A DNA stretch of 64,000 bases from Alistipes sp. (GCA_017621455.1 JAGATC010000008.1:18371-82370); one strand, 5' to 3'. Counted from the stretch's first letter, positions 55,002-63,855 are shown. Notes: generated by a model from the letters alone, not told the origin. Numbers and translations are program-made.

Positions 55002-56139
55002 CCTTGACATACTACGTAGCGATGAGGTTCGCCGCGCTATTGATGAGAATATCGAGCGCGATCCTGCGCAGATAGCCCTCTCTAAGGGTGTGCCTCATGC
55101 CTCGCTTGTTGCTTCACAGGTGAAATACTTGCAGCGCGCACGACGTAAGCTACCTTCGCTCTATGCCGCACGTTGCATTATCCCCTCGCTTGCCTTTGAG
55201 CAGTCGTCGAGCCAGGAGTGTGCTCGTCGTAAGCCACTCTCGGGAGGCTCGGTCTTGGATTTGACCTGTGGCTTAGGTATAGATACTGTGGCTCTTGCCG
55301 AACGTTTTGAGCGTGTGGTGGCACTCGAACGTGACGAAGTGCTTGCCGAGGTGGTGAGATATAATCTATCGCTCTTGGGTATTGATAATGTGGAGGTTGT
55401 GAATATCGCTGCTGAGGAGTATGTGGCTACTACCAAGGAGCACTTCGATTGGGTCTTTGCCGATCCGGACCGTCGCTCGGCCGAGGGTCGCAAGATGGTA
55501 TGCATGGAGGATTGCTCACCCAATATGTTGGAGCTTATGCCTCGCCTTAAGCAGATTGCTCGGCGTGTGGCCATCAAGCTCTCGCCCATGTTCGACTGCG
55601 CCGAGGCCTTCCGCTTGTGTAGCCCTGCGGAGGTAGAGGTCGTATCAATTGGTGGCGAGTGTAAGGAGGTGAACATATACACTGAGGCTCAGAGTGATAC
55701 GCTGCGTGTAGCGGTCATTGGCGAAGGTGAGTGGTCCTACACTTGCGAGGATATGGCCATAGAGCCCGATTGCGACCCATTTACGATGGATGAGTTTCGC
55801 TATCTGCTTGTTCCGGATGTGGCGCTACAGAAGGCACGTGTGGCTATCGCTGCACTCTCACCTTATGCCTCCATTTGGAGCAATAATGGCTATGCCTTTG
55901 CGCGCGAGCTGCCCACCGAGCCTCTTCCGGTTAAGGTGTTCGAGATTGACACGATACTTAGCTACCACCCGAAGGATTTGAAGCGTCGCTGGAAGGGCTT
56001 GGGTATAGAACTGATGAAACGCGATACAATACTCTCGATTGATACCATACGTAAGGCTACGGCGGCGCGTGCTGGCAGCGACAGATTGGTTGCCGTAACA
56101 AATATTGGTGGAGTCAACCAAGTGATTGAATTGAAGTAG
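54985..56139 (+). CDS. Class I SAM-dependent methyltransferase with THUMP-like domain
   Basis: The 384-residue protein has a helical N-terminal domain (about 1-85), then a Rossmann methyltransferase with motif I VLDLTCGLGIDTVALAERF and motif IV FADPDRRSAEGRK. The C-terminal part (about 260-384) matches the THUMP_2-like domain common to this Bacteroidota family, suggesting an RNA substrate. The start overlaps ComEC by 17 nt. The target RNA is unknown. Confidence 0.83.
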   Translation: MISMDDLDILRSDEVRRAIDENIERDPAQIALSKGVPHASLVASQVKYLQRARRKLPSLYAARCIIPSLAFEQSSSQECARRKPLSGGSVLDLTCGLGIDTVALAERFERVVALERDEVLAEVVRYNLSLLGIDNVEVVNIAAEEYVATTKEHFDWVFADPDRRSAEGRKMVCMEDCSPNMLELMPRLKQIARRVAIKLSPMFDCAEAFRLCSPAEVEVVSIGGECKEVNIYTEAQSDTLRVAVIGEGEWSYTCEDMAIEPDCDPFTMDEFRYLLVPDVALQKARVAIAALSPYASIWSNNGYAFARELPTEPLPVKVFEIDTILSYHPKDLKRRWKGLGIELMKRDTILSIDTIRKATAARAGSDRLVAVTNIGGVNQVIELK

Positions 56140-56151
56140 TATTTGCATAAT

Positions 56152-57861
56152 ATGAAGAGATTAAAACAGCGCATAGAACACATGGTGCACGACACGTTGT
56201 TGCGCTTCGACTACGAGAGTGGTCGAGCCTATAACCTCTTTGTGCACGGCTACCGTCTTGTCTACTACACGCTACGCAGTCGCAAGATAAACCGCACGTT
56301 TGTCGATAGTGCAGCGCTCACGCTACAGACTGTCTTTGCTGCTATCCCGCTATTGGCATTGATGTTCCTCATGTTACGCCATCTCGATATGTGGGATGCA
56401 GCATTAGAGAGTATCTATAGCACCATGCCCACCTGGCAGCAGATTATCGACCCCATGATTGAGGCTGCCACCGTTGCTGCTGATAATATCCCGAATGGCA
56501 TCTTCGCCATCATGGGTATCTTTGGTCTATTCTGGATTATCTTTATCGTCTTTCGCGGTGTCGAGAACTCGTTCAACCACATCTGGGGAGTCCGCCAACC
56601 TCGCAGCTTCCTTAAGCGTTACATCTCATATATAGCCATTGTTGTTATCGTGCCGCTGTTGTGGGGTTTGGCCTCGTCGTTAGCGCTCAATGCCTATGCT
56701 TGGATGGGGCTCTCACATGAGATGGGTAGAGGTTTAGCCCACATCCTCTCCATATTGATTACGGCGACCGGTGCCTCCCTCCTATATAAGTATCTACCAC
56801 ATGCTGCGGTACACTGGCGCTATGCTATTATTGCCGGTAGCCTGGTGGGTCTGGTACTTATCTTGTGGCAGTGGGGCTATGTCTACATACAGAGCTACAT
56901 GGCTGCCTACAACATTATCTATGGTAGCTTTGCCGCCATCCCGCTCTTTATAATATGGTTGCAGGTGTCGTGGAACGTCATCTTGTTTGGTTGTGAGCTA
57001 TGCTGCGTATGGCAAAATGCTGAACGTTACCTCGACATTGACCGCCGCCGTCTGGGTATTAAGACGCTGAGACTTCAGACAATGTTACGCGTTGTGGTTA
57101 TTGGCTCGGGTAATGTGGCTGAGGCCTTTGCCCGCACGCTCTCAATGAGCCGAGGCTTGGAGATTGTGCAGCTCTTTGCACGAAACGAGGAGCGTGGTCG
57201 CGCCATTGCCGAGATGGCTGGCGTGGAGTGGTGCAACGAGATGGAGAATATCGCCCCTGCCGACATCTACATCATCGCCGTGAGCGATAGGGCGGTCTCG
57301 GAGGTTGCCGCCTCGTTGGTAGTCCCCGCGGAGGCTGTTGTGGTGCACACGGCAGGAAGTGTCCCCATCGAGGCGATTCCCGAGCGAGAGGGTGGACGTG
57401 GTATTATCTATCCGCTTCAGAGCTTCACCAGTGGCCGAGGAGTAAATCTCGGTGAGGTGCCTCTGTTTGTTGAGGGTAGCGACGATATTTGTAGCGATAG
57501 AATAATGCACATCGCGTCGCTTATTAGTTCGCGCGTGGAGTATGCCGACTCGGAGCGCCGCCGTACGATACACCTTGCTGGGGTCTTTGTCAATAACTTC
57601 GTCAACCACCTCTATGCCGTAGGTGCCGATACCTTAGAGCGCGAGGGCCTCGACTTCGACATGCTAAAACCACTAATTATGGAAACAGCATTGAAGGCTG
57701 TGGCGTCGGGCGACCCTCGCAGTGTGCAGACGGGGCCTGCTTTGCGTGGCGATAAGGCTGTGACAGAGCGACATATAGCCATGCTCGAAGATGATAAACT
57801 CAGACAGGAGATATATAAGCAAATTACTGAAAGTATATGGGAAACTTCAAAGAAGATATAG
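56152..57861 (+). CDS. Fusion of YihY/BrkB membrane protein and DUF2520 oxidoreductase-like domain
   Basis: One open frame of 569 residues covers two families that normally are separate genes. Residues about 20-295 are a YihY/BrkB protein with six membrane helices (FVDSAALTLQTVFAAIPLL, SFLKRYISYIAIV, WNVILFGCELC). From Met311 (57082) a Rossmann domain begins, MLRVVVIGSGNVAEAFART, followed by the DUF2520 region (YPLQSFTSGRG, LAGVFVNNFVNHLYAVG). No stop codon separates them. The C-terminal half would lie in the cytoplasm. Met311 could also serve as an internal start. It overlaps kdsC by 25 nt. Confidence 0.82.
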   Translation: MKRLKQRIEHMVHDTLLRFDYESGRAYNLFVHGYRLVYYTLRSRKINRTFVDSAALTLQTVFAAIPLLALMFLMLRHLDMWDAALESIYSTMPTWQQIIDPMIEAATVAADNIPNGIFAIMGIFGLFWIIFIVFRGVENSFNHIWGVRQPRSFLKRYISYIAIVVIVPLLWGLASSLALNAYAWMGLSHEMGRGLAHILSILITATGASLLYKYLPHAAVHWRYAIIAGSLVGLVLILWQWGYVYIQSYMAAYNIIYGSFAAIPLFIIWLQVSWNVILFGCELCCVWQNAERYLDIDRRRLGIKTLRLQTMLRVVVIGSGNVAEAFARTLSMSRGLEIVQLFARNEERGRAIAEMAGVEWCNEMENIAPADIYIIAVSDRAVSEVAASLVVPAEAVVVHTAGSVPIEAIPEREGGRGIIYPLQSFTSGRGVNLGEVPLFVEGSDDICSDRIMHIASLISSRVEYADSERRRTIHLAGVFVNNFVNHLYAVGADTLEREGLDFDMLKPLIMETALKAVASGDPRSVQTGPALRGDKAVTERHIAMLEDDKLRQEIYKQITESIWETSKKI

Positions 57862-58376
57862 CGCGTGTTGAGGCGATAGTCCTCGATGTTGATGGTGTGA
57901 TGACAGACGGGGGTATCATCCCCACGCCCGATGGCGACTTTATCCGTCGCTACGATGCTAAGGATGGCTACTCTATAGCCTCGGCTATGCGCGAGGGCTT
58001 GAAGGTCTTTGTCATCTCGGGCGGCCGTGGGCGTATGCTCGAAAATAGACTTACAATGCTTGGCGTGGAGCGCATGTATCTCAATTGCATGGATAAGAGT
58101 GAGGCTATGCGCGAGATTATGCGTGACTATAATCTCGATGCCGAGTATATGATATATATGGGCGACGATATTCCCGACCTGGAGTGTATGCGCATGGTGG
58201 GCGTGCCCGTATGTCCCGCCGATGCAGCTATGGAGGTTATCGAGGCCTCGCGCTATGTCTCGGAGTTCAATGGTGGCCATGGTGCCGTGCGCGACATTAT
58301 CGAGCAGGTGATGCGTGCCCAGGGTAAGTGGGCTAAGAACCTGAAGGGTGTGCTTGGCATCCCCGAGAAGAGGTAG
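57837..58376 (+). CDS. kdsC: 3-deoxy-D-manno-octulosonate 8-phosphate phosphatase
   Basis: The 179-residue HAD hydrolase removes phosphate from KDO-8-phosphate in lipopolysaccharide core synthesis. The HAD motif I LDVDGVMTDGG with both aspartates, RYDAKDGYSI, ISGGRG and GDDIPDLECM are all present. The short cap-less size fits KdsC. It overlaps the end of the BrkB-DUF2520 fusion and ends before a hairpin. Confidence 0.93.
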   Translation: MGNFKEDIARVEAIVLDVDGVMTDGGIIPTPDGDFIRRYDAKDGYSIASAMREGLKVFVISGGRGRMLENRLTMLGVERMYLNCMDKSEAMREIMRDYNLDAEYMIYMGDDIPDLECMRMVGVPVCPADAAMEVIEASRYVSEFNGGHGAVRDIIEQVMRAQGKWAKNLKGVLGIPEKR

Positions 58377-58399
58377 TTCAGCGAGGAGATTTCTATGCG

Positions 58400-58427
58400 G
58401 AAGAGTGGGGTGTGAGCCTCACTCTTC
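58400..58427 (+). terminator. Hairpin after kdsC
   Basis: GAAGAGTG (58400-58407) and CACTCTTC (58420-58427) form an 8-bp stem with extra GC pairing outside. No long T run follows. It probably ends the xerD-kdsC operon or stabilises the message. Confidence 0.55.
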
Positions 58428-58510
58428 TGCGTATATCCCCGTTCGTCATGCTATATCTACCGTTCATCCTAAAAGTGTAGCGAGGGGATTCATCTTCGAT
58501 GAATAATTCG

Positions 58511-58518
58511 TATCTTTG
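58511..58518 (+). promoter_or_regulatory. -7 box before the small peptide / fimbrillin unit
   Basis: TATCTTTG fits TAnnTTTG and lies 53 nt before the ATG at 58572. The -33 region is not clear. Confidence 0.6.
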
Positions 58519-58571
58519 CAATAGTTTGAAAACAGGTGTGTAAGCATAAATAAACCTAAAATAAAACACAG

Positions 58572-58721
58572 ATGAAAGCACTTAACAACTTTATGGCAGC
58601 GACACGCTACGAAGCTCCCGAGATGGAGATTGTAGATGTTGCTATTGAACGCGGTTTCGAGGCGAGCAACGAGGCTGGCTTCGATGGTCCCTCATACGAT
58701 GAGGAGGATGTAGAGTGGTAA
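58572..58721 (+). CDS. Small 49-residue acidic peptide
   Basis: This short frame starts with MKALNNFMAATRYEAPEM and ends with a C-terminal acidic tail (GPSYDEEDVEW). It is preceded by a -7 box and followed 4 nt later by the fimbrillin-like gene, so it is very likely translated. Similar short acidic peptides precede surface lipoprotein genes in Bacteroidales, but their function is unknown. It might be a leader, a secreted signal or a regulator. Confidence 0.6.
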   Translation: MKALNNFMAATRYEAPEMEIVDVAIERGFEASNEAGFDGPSYDEEDVEW

Positions 58722-58725
58722 CCCA

Positions 58726-60936
58726 ATGTTTAACCAAAAAATGAGCAGACAGAAGATGAAAAAGTTTTGGAATTTGATGCTTGTTGCGCTGGTTATGTTG
58801 GGTGCAGCAGCTTGTACAGAGAGTGAGGAGGTCATAGATCAGCAGATAGCTGGTGTATCGTTCTACGCTACTTTTGGCGATGACGACACCCGCGCCTATA
58901 TCGATGACGCGGATGGCGATAAGACGTGGTCGACTATCTGGGAGGATGGCGATACTCTTATGGTTACCGACACTGACGATAACAGCTCTTATACGTTCGT
59001 ATGTACTGATGCCGCTACAGGTAGATTTACTTGCGAGGAGAGCGCCGCAGCTAATCTTGTTGGTAAGACTGTAGAAATCAGCTCAGATAACAATGTGCAT
59101 CCACGTGACTCACGTCTTGGTAAGAAGGCACTTTATGTGTGGACTACTGGTGTTACATTTACACAGGATGCAACGATTCAGCTCACATCGCAGACATCGT
59201 TCTTACGTTATACCTATGAGGGCGAGGGTGATGTTACCTTGAAATTAGAGCAACAAACATCTGATGGCCGCGAAGTCTACGCTTTCGTAGATAACAACGA
59301 GGCGACAAATGAGATTACCTTCTCGGGCATTAAGGGCGAGAATTTTGTTCCTTTCTGGTGTGGCGTGAATTCGACGGATATAGAGCGTAATGCTACATTG
59401 TCGTATTCTATTGATGGCATGAAAGTTAAGGAGACAACAATCAATAGAATCGGCTGGGGTAAGGTCTACAACCTCGGCACACTGACCGATCCAGAGCCCG
59501 AGTATGAGCTATCTGAAATATGGGGTATTGCTGGTGATTTCAACGGTTGGGCTGCTGGTACTCCAGAGCCGATGTATGTTGTCGATGATATGCTTGTAGC
59601 ATTCAACCTCACCAACCTCAATGGCGGCTTCAAGTTTGTTCAGAATAAGGGCTGGGATGGTGCTAAGGGTAGTCAGAGTGCAGCTGCTGTAGCAAGTGGC
59701 GAGTGGCTCAACTGTGGCGATAATAACATCGTGGCTGCTGATGCTGCGGCTTACGACGTATACTTCTCTACGGAGCGCTCTATGTACTGCCTTGTCCCTG
59801 CAGGTGGTGTTGCTCCTGAGATTCCCGAGAAGCAGGCTATCGTATGGTCGCTTGCGGGTAGCTATAACAACTGGTCGGAGAACCCTATGACGGCAACCGA
59901 TACTCCTAACCTCTTCGTGGTAAAGGGCGTTGAGCTCGCTTCGGGTGATGAGATAAAGGTTAAGGACTCTACAACTTGGGATACAAGCTTCGGTGGTGGC
60001 ATCACAAACCTCAATGCAAATAGCTGGATGAAGGCCTACCTCAATGGCGCAAATATCGCTGTAGCAAAGAGTGGTACTTACGACGTATACTTCGAGTATG
60101 CTGAGGGTGCGGAGTATAGCAAGCTCTACCTTATTGAGGCTGACGCCGACTACACGGCTGCTGTAGAGCAGACCGCGAATGGTACTCTTATCCCCGATAG
60201 TGGTGAGACACCCGATGTTGAGGCTGGCGAAACGACCGAGTGGGCTCTTGTTGGCGCTTTCAGCGGCTGGGCCGATAACTATTTCGTAACAACCGCCGAT
60301 GCAAATGTTGTTGTACTGGCTAATGTAACTATGGAGGCTGCACAGGGATTCCTCGTGCGCAAGCCCTCGACAGAGTGGAATGATAAGTATGGTGCAGGAG
60401 ATGTAAACTACATCATGACAGACCACTATATCACAACAGCACAAAATGGTTCAGATATGTGTCTTGAGACCACAGGTACTTATGACTTCTACTTTAACAT
60501 CAGTACTAAGGATCTCTATGTGATGACAGCAGGCGCCGACTACACTACAGCTACAAAGCAGACCGTAAGTGGCAAGGAACCCGAGCAAGAGGAGCCCGAG
60601 GTAACGGCAAATATGCTCTACCTCAAGCCTAACGCTAACTGGAAACAGTCTAATGCTCGTTTTGCAGCTTACTTCTGGGGTGGTACGGTTGGCGAGAAGT
60701 GGGTAAATATGACCGATAGCGATAGCGACGGCATCTACGAGCTATACATCCCTGAGGGCTACGACTACGGTTGCAACGTTATCTTCTGCCGTATGAATCC
60801 TTCGACAACAGCCAACAACTGGAACAACAAGTGGAACCAGACTTCAGACTTGAAGGCTCCTACCGATGGTAAGAACCTCTACACCGTTAAGGATGGCACT
60901 TGGGACAAGGGCGGTGGTACTTGGTCTGTAAAGTAA
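58726..60936 (+). CDS. Fimbrillin-like lipoprotein with starch-binding-like modules
   Basis: The 736-residue protein has a lipoprotein signal peptide (LGAAAC, Cys30). The N-terminal part (about 45-250) is fimbrillin/Mfa-like (YATFGDDDTRAYIDD, STIWEDGDTLMVT). Three SusE/CBM-like modules follow, starting near residues 260 (IAGDFNGW), 371 (WSLAGSYNNW) and 503 (WALVGAFSGW). A C-terminal starch-binding-like module runs from about 628 to the end (AAYFWGGTVGEKW, NNWNNKWNQTSDL). It may be a surface glycan-binding pilin-like protein. Met1, Met6 or Met11 could be the start. It follows the 49-residue peptide by 4 nt. Confidence 0.82.
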   Translation: MFNQKMSRQKMKKFWNLMLVALVMLGAAACTESEEVIDQQIAGVSFYATFGDDDTRAYIDDADGDKTWSTIWEDGDTLMVTDTDDNSSYTFVCTDAATGRFTCEESAAANLVGKTVEISSDNNVHPRDSRLGKKALYVWTTGVTFTQDATIQLTSQTSFLRYTYEGEGDVTLKLEQQTSDGREVYAFVDNNEATNEITFSGIKGENFVPFWCGVNSTDIERNATLSYSIDGMKVKETTINRIGWGKVYNLGTLTDPEPEYELSEIWGIAGDFNGWAAGTPEPMYVVDDMLVAFNLTNLNGGFKFVQNKGWDGAKGSQSAAAVASGEWLNCGDNNIVAADAAAYDVYFSTERSMYCLVPAGGVAPEIPEKQAIVWSLAGSYNNWSENPMTATDTPNLFVVKGVELASGDEIKVKDSTTWDTSFGGGITNLNANSWMKAYLNGANIAVAKSGTYDVYFEYAEGAEYSKLYLIEADADYTAAVEQTANGTLIPDSGETPDVEAGETTEWALVGAFSGWADNYFVTTADANVVVLANVTMEAAQGFLVRKPSTEWNDKYGAGDVNYIMTDHYITTAQNGSDMCLETTGTYDFYFNISTKDLYVMTAGADYTTATKQTVSGKEPEQEEPEVTANMLYLKPNANWKQSNARFAAYFWGGTVGEKWVNMTDSDSDGIYELYIPEGYDYGCNVIFCRMNPSTTANNWNNKWNQTSDLKAPTDGKNLYTVKDGTWDKGGGTWSVK

Positions 60937-60956
60937 CATTCGCACGCTATGCACAG

Positions 60957-60990
60957 CGAAGTCCGACCTTATGGCCGGACTTCGTTTGTT
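60957..60990 (+). terminator. Terminator after the fimbrillin-like gene
   Basis: CGAAGTCCG (60957-60965) pairs perfectly with CGGACTTCG (60976-60984), followed by a T-rich GTTTGTTCT tail. Confidence 0.7.
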
Positions 60991-61060
60991 CTATGGATAC
61001 CCCTATAGTCTTTGACTATACTGCAATCGGAAAGTTTAATGGAATTTGTTGGGCCTAAAT

Positions 61061-61091
61061 TTTGAAACTCCGCAACAACCTATTATCTTTG
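61061..61091 (+). promoter_or_regulatory. Promoter of slyD
   Basis: A -33 TTTG (61061-61064) and a -7 TATCTTTG (61084-61091) are separated by 19 nt, exactly the Bacteroidota consensus. The start codon of slyD lies 46 nt downstream. Confidence 0.8.
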
Positions 61092-61136
61092 CGCTCGAAT
61101 TTGATGAATATTTAACAATTAAAACTATACACAATT

Positions 61137-61691
61137 ATGAAAGTAGAGACTAATAAGATGGTGAGCGTAGACTATAAGCTCACCGTAGATGGTCAGATCG
61201 CAGACCAGTCACAGCCCGGTCAGCCCTTGCAGTTTATCGTGGGCATGGGTATGTTGCTTCCTAAGTTCGAGGAGGCTGTTATGGGCAAGGAGCCAGGTGA
61301 GTCGGTATCGTTCACCCTCGAGGCTAAGGATGGCTACGGCGAGATTATCCCCGAGGCTATCGTTGAGTTGCCCAAGACCGTCTTTATGATGGATGGCAAG
61401 GTTGCCGAGGATATCCTCTTCGTAGGCAGCCAGATTCCTATGGCTACAGCTGACGGTCAGCATATGATGGGCGTCGTTAAGGAGGTTAAGGCCGATACAG
61501 TGATGATGGACTTCAACCACCCTATGGCAGGCAAGACCCTTAACTTCGATGTTACCGTTGTTGACGTTCGCGACACACAGCCCGAGGATCTCGCAAAGTT
61601 TATGGGCGGCGGTTGCAGCTGCGGTGATTGCGGTGGTGACTGCGGTGACCATGAGTGTGGTGAGGGTTGCGACTGCGGCGGTTGCCACTAA
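61137..61691 (+). CDS. slyD: FKBP-type peptidyl-prolyl isomerase SlyD
   Basis: The 184-residue protein has a split FKBP domain with the insert-in-flap chaperone domain: VDYKLTVDGQ, GMLLPKFEEAVMGKEPGE, EAKDGYGEIIPEAIVELPK and NHPMAGKTLNFDVTV. The C-terminus (about 156-184) is a metal-binding tail with eight cysteines and two histidines (CSCGDCGGDCGDHECGEGC-type), used in E. coli for nickel delivery to hydrogenase. The stop codon touches palindromic element copy 2. Confidence 0.94.
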   Translation: MKVETNKMVSVDYKLTVDGQIADQSQPGQPLQFIVGMGMLLPKFEEAVMGKEPGESVSFTLEAKDGYGEIIPEAIVELPKTVFMMDGKVAEDILFVGSQIPMATADGQHMMGVVKEVKADTVMMDFNHPMAGKTLNFDVTVVDVRDTQPEDLAKFMGGGCSCGDCGGDCGDHECGEGCDCGGCH

Positions 61692-61817
61692 AATTTCTTG
61701 TGATAGCGGCGCTTCAGCGACGCTTCAGTCCAAAGCCCGAATGGGAAATACATCAAGTATGTCCCATCCGGGCTTTGTTGTGTCAGCGCCACTGCAGCAC
61801 CACTCTGACAAGAAATT
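61692..61817. repeat. Palindromic 3'-UTR element, copy 2
   Basis: This 126-bp copy begins right after the slyD stop codon. AATTTCTTGT (61692-61701) pairs exactly with ACAAGAAATT (61808-61817). Relative to copy 1 at 5528-5656, the changed base in each arm is compensated (G/C to C/G). The core 61740-61768 and the end 61804-61817 match copy 1. A strong terminator hairpin lies inside. Confidence 0.65.
61732..61776 (+). terminator. Terminator inside the palindromic element
   Basis: AAAGCCCG (61732-61739) pairs with CGGGCTTT (61769-61776), and ATGGGA pairs with TCCCAT inside, giving a 14-bp interrupted stem. A T-rich TTGTTGT follows. It should end the slyD transcript. Confidence 0.75.
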
Positions 61818-62166
61818 CGGTTGTGGGGTCTCTGATGGTCGTGTTCGTGTGAGAGACGAAAGGTGAAAAAGTGAAGACAGTGATGACGGGTATCAGCTCC
61901 CTGGGGTCTCTTGCTCTCTTTGCCATCTCATTACTCATCTCTAATTCCTGATTTCTATTTATATTATATATAGGTATACCCCCTAAAACATCCAATATGT
62001 CAAAAAAATAGGGGGTAAATCAAAAAAAAGTAGGGTTAGTGTTTCACGTTTCGTAAAATAGTTATATATTTGCAGTCGATTTTGCGCCAAAGTCCGTTTA
62101 GGCGGTCTGGCATAAAGTTCTTTGATAGAGTGAAGATGACTTTTTTTGAAAAAAGTTGGCGAAAAA
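61818..62166. other. AT-rich intergenic region with a hairpin and a promoter-like box
   Basis: No gene is visible. TACCCCCTA (61977-61985) pairs with TAGGGGGTA (62009-62017) around an A/T-rich loop. A -7 box TATATTTG lies at 62065-62072. Several A tracts (62018-62030, 62150-62185) suggest bent DNA upstream of the tRNA promoter, as seen before highly expressed genes. Confidence 0.5.
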
Positions 62167-62198
62167 TTTGCAGATTCAAAAAAAAGTTCATACCTTTG
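62167..62198 (+). promoter_or_regulatory. Promoter of the tRNA-tuf unit
   Basis: A -33 TTTG (62167-62170) and a -7 TACCTTTG (62191-62198) are separated by 20 nt. The tRNA-Thr gene begins 19 nt after the -7 box. Confidence 0.75.
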
Positions 62199-62216
62199 CA
62201 ACCCGATACGGTTAAT

Positions 62217-62293
62217 GCCGATGTAGCTCAGTTGGCCAGAGCAGCTGATTTGTAATCAGCTGGTCGGGGGTTCGAATCCCTCCATCGGCTCCA
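62217..62293 (+). tRNA. tRNA-Thr (anticodon TGT)
   Basis: The 77-nt gene includes an encoded CCA end. The acceptor stem GCCGATG pairs with CATCGGC. The anticodon arm CTGAT-TTGTAATCAG carries TGT. The T-arm holds GGTTCGAATCC. It is the first gene of the unit leading to tuf. Confidence 0.95.
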
Positions 62294-62321
62294 AGTTCCT
62301 AAAGGAGCAAACCTAAATATT

Positions 62322-62404
62322 GGGAAGATACCAGAGTGGCCAAATGGGGCAGACTGTAAATCTGCTGGCGCACGCCTTCGGTGGTTCGAATCCATCTCTT
62401 CCCA
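62322..62404 (+). tRNA. tRNA-Tyr (anticodon GTA)
   Basis: The 83-nt class II tRNA has the acceptor stem GGGAAGA/TCTTCCC and a long variable arm. The anticodon loop CTGTAAA gives GTA. CCA is not fully encoded. It lies 28 nt after tRNA-Thr. Confidence 0.95.
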
Positions 62405-62423
62405 CAACAAAACGACGCCGTCG

Positions 62424-62464
62424 GAGTTGCAAAGAACTTACTCAGAGATGAGTAAGGCAAACTC
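62424..62464 (+). other. Hairpin in the tRNA-Tyr/tRNA-Gly spacer
   Basis: CTTACTCA (62437-62444) pairs with TGAGTAAG (62449-62456) around a GAGA tetraloop. GAGTT/AACTC and GC/GC pairs extend the stem outside. It may guide processing of the tRNA precursor. Confidence 0.45.
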
Positions 62465-62480
62465 TGAACGGTGTATTTTT

Positions 62481-62553
62481 GCGGAAGTAGCTCAGTTGAT
62501 AGAGCAGTAGCCTTCCAAGCTACGGGTCGCGAGTTTGAGCCTCGTCTTCCGCT
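62481..62553 (+). tRNA. tRNA-Gly (anticodon TCC)
   Basis: The 73-nt gene has the acceptor stem GCGGAAG/CTTCCGC and the anticodon arm GTAGC-CTTCCAA-GCTAC, giving TCC. The T-loop reads TTTGAGC, a slight variant of TTCGAxC. CCA is not encoded. Confidence 0.93.
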
Positions 62554-62644
62554 CTAAGTTAAGTGCGGCACCCAGTGTGGTGTTGCGCATAATGTTGTAA
62601 AAAAGGTTTAGAAGTAACTTTAAAACTTAAATACTTATATCACT

Positions 62645-63832
62645 ATGGCAAAAGAAAAATTTGATCGTTCGAAACCACACGTGAACATCGGTACTATCGG
62701 TCACGTTGACCACGGTAAGACTACTCTTACTGCTGCTATCACCACTGTTCTTGCTAAGGCTGGTCTTTCAGAGCTTCGTTCATTCGATTCAATCGATAAC
62801 GCACCTGAGGAGAAGGAGCGTGGTATCACCATCAACACTTCACACGTTGAGTATCAGACTGCAAACCGTCACTACGCTCACGTAGACTGCCCCGGTCACG
62901 CCGATTACGTTAAGAACATGGTAACTGGTGCTGCTCAGATGGATGGTGCTATCCTTGTAGTTGCTGCTACTGATGGTCCTATGCCTCAGACTAACGAGCA
63001 CGTACTTCTTGCTAAGCAGGTGAACGTTCCCCGCATCGTTGTTTTCTTGAACAAGTGCGATATGGTTGACGATCCTGAGATGCTTGACCTCGTAGAGATG
63101 GAGGTTCGTGACCTTCTTTCTAAGTACGACTTCGACGGCGATAACGCTCCTGTTATCCGTGGTTCAGCTCTTGGTGGTTTGAACGGCGAGCCCCAGTGGG
63201 AGGAGAAGGTTATGGAGCTCATGGCAAGCGTTGATGAGTACATCCAGTTGCCTCCTCGTGACAACGAGAAGCCTTTCTTGATGCCTGTTGAGGACGTATT
63301 CTCAATTACTGGTCGTGGTACCGTTGTAACTGGTCGTATCGAGACTGGTATCATCCACGTAGGTGATCCCGTTGAGATTATCGGTTTGGATGAGAAGATC
63401 CGTACTTCTACATGTACTGGCGTCGAGATGTTCCGCAAGCTCCTCGATCAGGGTGAGGCTGGTGATAACGTAGGTCTTTTGATGCGTGGTATCGACAAGA
63501 AGGAGGTTAAGCGTGGTATGGTTGTTGCTAAGCCCGGTTCAATCACTCCTCACACCAAGTTCACCGCTGAGGTTTATGTCCTCAAGAAGGAGGAGGGTGG
63601 TCGTCACACTCCATTCCACAACAAGTACCGTCCTCAGTTCTATCTCCGTACTATGGACATCACCGGTGAGGTTATGCTTCCCGAGGGCGTTGAGATGGTT
63701 ATGCCTGGTGACCACGTTACTATCACTGTAACTTTGATCTATCCTGTTGCGTTGAACGAGGGTCTTCGTTTCGCAATCCGTGAGGGTGGTCGTACAGTAG
63801 GTGCAGGTCAGGTATTGAAGGTTATCGAGTAA
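62645..63832 (+). CDS. tuf: Elongation factor Tu
   Basis: The 395-residue GTPase delivers aminoacyl-tRNA to the ribosome. The P-loop [21 protein letters not shown] (G3) and NKCDM (G4) are intact, as are domain 2 and 3 motifs ([24 protein letters not shown]). Codon use is strongly biased, as expected for the most abundant protein. Upstream tRNA genes are probably co-transcribed; the 90-nt leader has no clear promoter of its own. A hairpin and tRNA-Trp follow. Confidence 0.99.
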   Translation: MAKEKFDRSKPHVNIGTIGHVDHGKTTLTAAITTVLAKAGLSELRSFDSIDNAPEEKERGITINTSHVEYQTANRHYAHVDCPGHADYVKNMVTGAAQMDGAILVVAATDGPMPQTNEHVLLAKQVNVPRIVVFLNKCDMVDDPEMLDLVEMEVRDLLSKYDFDGDNAPVIRGSALGGLNGEPQWEEKVMELMASVDEYIQLPPRDNEKPFLMPVEDVFSITGRGTVVTGRIETGIIHVGDPVEIIGLDEKIRTSTCTGVEMFRKLLDQGEAGDNVGLLMRGIDKKEVKRGMVVAKPGSITPHTKFTAEVYVLKKEEGGRHTPFHNKYRPQFYLRTMDITGEVMLPEGVEMVMPGDHVTITVTLIYPVALNEGLRFAIREGGRTVGAGQVLKVIE

Positions 63833-63855
63833 TCTTTAGTTACTACATAACACCC

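Noticed and set aside
61692..61817. Palindromic element copy 2 as a coding remnant
   Set aside because: One reverse frame is open in this copy, but the equivalent frame in copy 1 has several stops, while the stem shows compensatory changes.
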